Assembly (NCBI GenBank): GCA_022414725.1
Contig: CM039462.1
Coordinates: 117,259,966 to 117,323,965 of the forward strand
Source of the DNA: Microglena sp. YARC
Taxonomy: Eukaryota > Chlorophyta > Chlorophyceae > Chlamydomonadales > Chlamydomonadaceae
Length of the DNA stretch: 64,000 nt
Reading direction: 5' to 3'
Positions 62,085 to 64,000 of this stretch are shown in pieces. The translations under genes and the position numbers were made by a program. A model generated the notes under the pieces. That model was given only the letters and a program-made list of their open reading frames with translations, was not told where the DNA came from and did no database searches. Each line of letters starts with the position of its first letter. Within the stretch, counting starts at the first letter, position 1.

Positions 62085-63084
62085 NNNNNNNNNNNNNNNN
62101 NNNNNNNNNNNNNNNNNNNNNNNNNNNNNNNNNNNNNNNNNNNNNNNNNNNNNNNNNNNNNNNNNNNNNNNNNNNNNNNNNNNNNNNNNNNNNNNNNNNN
62201 NNNNNNNNNNNNNNNNNNNNNNNNNNNNNNNNNNNNNNNNNNNNNNNNNNNNNNNNNNNNNNNNNNNNNNNNNNNNNNNNNNNNNNNNNNNNNNNNNNNN
62301 NNNNNNNNNNNNNNNNNNNNNNNNNNNNNNNNNNNNNNNNNNNNNNNNNNNNNNNNNNNNNNNNNNNNNNNNNNNNNNNNNNNNNNNNNNNNNNNNNNNN
62401 NNNNNNNNNNNNNNNNNNNNNNNNNNNNNNNNNNNNNNNNNNNNNNNNNNNNNNNNNNNNNNNNNNNNNNNNNNNNNNNNNNNNNNNNNNNNNNNNNNNN
62501 NNNNNNNNNNNNNNNNNNNNNNNNNNNNNNNNNNNNNNNNNNNNNNNNNNNNNNNNNNNNNNNNNNNNNNNNNNNNNNNNNNNNNNNNNNNNNNNNNNNN
62601 NNNNNNNNNNNNNNNNNNNNNNNNNNNNNNNNNNNNNNNNNNNNNNNNNNNNNNNNNNNNNNNNNNNNNNNNNNNNNNNNNNNNNNNNNNNNNNNNNNNN
62701 NNNNNNNNNNNNNNNNNNNNNNNNNNNNNNNNNNNNNNNNNNNNNNNNNNNNNNNNNNNNNNNNNNNNNNNNNNNNNNNNNNNNNNNNNNNNNNNNNNNN
62801 NNNNNNNNNNNNNNNNNNNNNNNNNNNNNNNNNNNNNNNNNNNNNNNNNNNNNNNNNNNNNNNNNNNNNNNNNNNNNNNNNNNNNNNNNNNNNNNNNNNN
62901 NNNNNNNNNNNNNNNNNNNNNNNNNNNNNNNNNNNNNNNNNNNNNNNNNNNNNNNNNNNNNNNNNNNNNNNNNNNNNNNNNNNNNNNNNNNNNNNNNNNN
63001 NNNNNNNNNNNNNNNNNNNNNNNNNNNNNNNNNNNNNNNNNNNNNNNNNNNNNNNNNNNNNNNNNNNNNNNNNNNNNNNNNNNN
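62085..63084. other. Assembly gap, exactly 1000 N
   Basis: A run of exactly 1000 N, i.e. a placeholder of unknown true length. Frames crossing it are meaningless. Confidence 0.99.
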
Positions 63085-63900
63085 CAGAAAGAGGGAGGGA
63101 GCCAACCATGAAGCCGCTTGTCTGGGCTTGACAGTGTCATAGGGGCTGCTTAGCTAACCAGCCTCATCACCAACGACCACCCACCACACCACCACCACCA
63201 CCACACAACACACCTCACACAACTATCCCTACCCCCCACACACGCACTACACACACACACCCTTACCTCAGAAAGATAGCCCCGTGAAGCGCTTGTTGGC
63301 TGACAGCATTCATAGGTGCTGCCTTAGCTACCCAGCCTCACACCACCCACCCCCAACACACCGCCACCAACACACAACTATCCCCTACCCCCCCCCCCCC
63401 CCCCCCCCCCACATACACCCCCCACCCTTACCTCAGAAAGATAGCCCGTTGAAGCCGCTTGTCTGCTGACAGCGTCATAGGTGGCTGCTTAACTACCCAG
63501 CCTCATCCACCACCCACCCACCACAACACAACCCCACCACCAACTAGACACCACTCACACAACTATCCCCACCCCATCCCACACACCCCCACGCGACAAT
63601 ACACAACACAACACCCTTACCCTCAGAAGATAGCCCCGTTTTGAAGCCGCTTGTCTGGTGACACGTCATAGGTGCCTGCTTATGCTACCCAGCCCTACCA
63701 CCACCCACCACACCACCACCACCCACCGCCGCCACCCACACACAGACACCACCTCACACAACTATCCCCTACCCCCCCACACACACGCACATACTTTACA
63801 CCCCCACCCTTACCTCAGAAAGATAGCCCCGTTGAAGCCGCCAGTCTGGCTGACAGACATCACTAGGTGGCTGCAGAGCGCAACCCAGACGCAAGGTGTC
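63085..63900. repeat. CA-rich satellite, ~165-190-bp units
   Basis: Five units each with CTCAGAAAGATAGCCCCGTT, GAAGCCGCTTGTCTG-CTGACAG, GTCATAGGTGGCTGCTTAGC, CCAGCCTCA and a variable ACCACCCACC/CACACA tract ending AACTATCCCCTACCCCCC. Followed by a (TG)n run near 63925-63948. Looks like a host satellite; the gap probably lies inside the same array. Confidence 0.85.
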
Positions 63901-64000
63901 CAGCATCCTCTTCTGTTCACCATCTGTGTGTGTGTGTGTGTGTGTGTTGGTGGTGTGCTGAGTTAGCTCTGCAGCCACTATATTTCTGACACCCCACCTC

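Noticed and set aside
62022..63140. Frames of 340-370 residues
   Set aside because: They consist almost wholly of N from the assembly gap.

Overview
The window reads as eukaryotic nuclear DNA that carries a decaying endogenous giant virus (Nucleocytoviricota-type) region. Viral signs seen directly are an RPB3/RPB11 RNA polymerase fusion (38.9-40.0 kb), a D5-like primase-helicase (47.7-51.0 kb), several Dcm-like cytosine-5 DNA methyltransferases, F-box/ankyrin repeat proteins, a GIY-YIG (T5orf172-like) protein, an MscS-like channel, a DUF3431-like protein and short gaps with TATA boxes. Eukaryotic signs are long mini- and microsatellites, a 1000-N scaffold gap, a high-copy satellite, TA-flanked inverted-repeat elements and one convincing spliceosomal intron inside a viral-type gene. 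The host cannot be named from sequence alone; a green alga or other plant-lineage genome would fit but is an inference.

Layout. 1-5.84 kb: host-like, gene-poor, with GCGTCC palindromic repeats, a telomere-like inverted repeat and a large CCACCA-rich satellite ending abruptly at a viral-type promoter. 5.84-26.3 kb: a tandem array of three ~7.75 kb units. Each full unit carries a superfamily-2 helicase-like ATPase (+) with a coiled-coil N-terminus, then convergent pairs of a helicase-tail ORF (+) and a C5 methyltransferase (-) with different target-recognition regions, a third methyltransferase, and a gene of unknown function. Unit 3 is rearranged: its helicase has an intron (with a nested MITE) and a different C-terminal tail, paired with a fourth, intact methyltransferase. 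26.3-27.6 kb: Tc1/mariner-like transposase remnant and an unknown gene. 28-29.5 kb: DUF3431-like gene, then eight 34-bp repeats each with a TATA box, ahead of a small coiled-coil gene. 29.5-38.7 kb: four tandem F-box/ankyrin genes, each followed by a conserved small ORF and a 155-bp inverted-repeat element. 38.8-46.3 kb: RPB3/11 fusion, a Fanzor/TnpB C-terminal remnant, a two-part membrane protein, an LRR fragment captured inside an inverted-repeat element, F-box and zinc-finger proteins and the GIY-YIG protein. 46.7-55.4 kb: unknown acidic protein, D5-like primase-helicase, its partial copy fused to a zinc-finger fragment, MscS-like channel, F-box/SAP/zinc-finger gene. 55.5-59.6 kb: satellite, degenerate gene and MITE. 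59.6-64 kb: host-like DNA, assembly gap and CA-rich satellite.

The most unusual unit is the helicase/multi-methyltransferase island. The ATPase has P-loop, DEAD, SAT, RGVS and Q-x-x-x-R-C-G-G motifs reminiscent of Z1-type helicases that accompany Dcm methyltransferases in some bacterial restriction-modification-like operons (family knowledge). Tail cassettes sharing a short homology block, each facing a methyltransferase with a different recognition region, suggest a specificity-switching modification or conflict system (inference).

Many genes are broken by single-base homopolymer indels that differ between near-identical copies, so consensus errors and true pseudogenisation both need to be considered. 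In-frame stops are, by contrast, almost all TAG.
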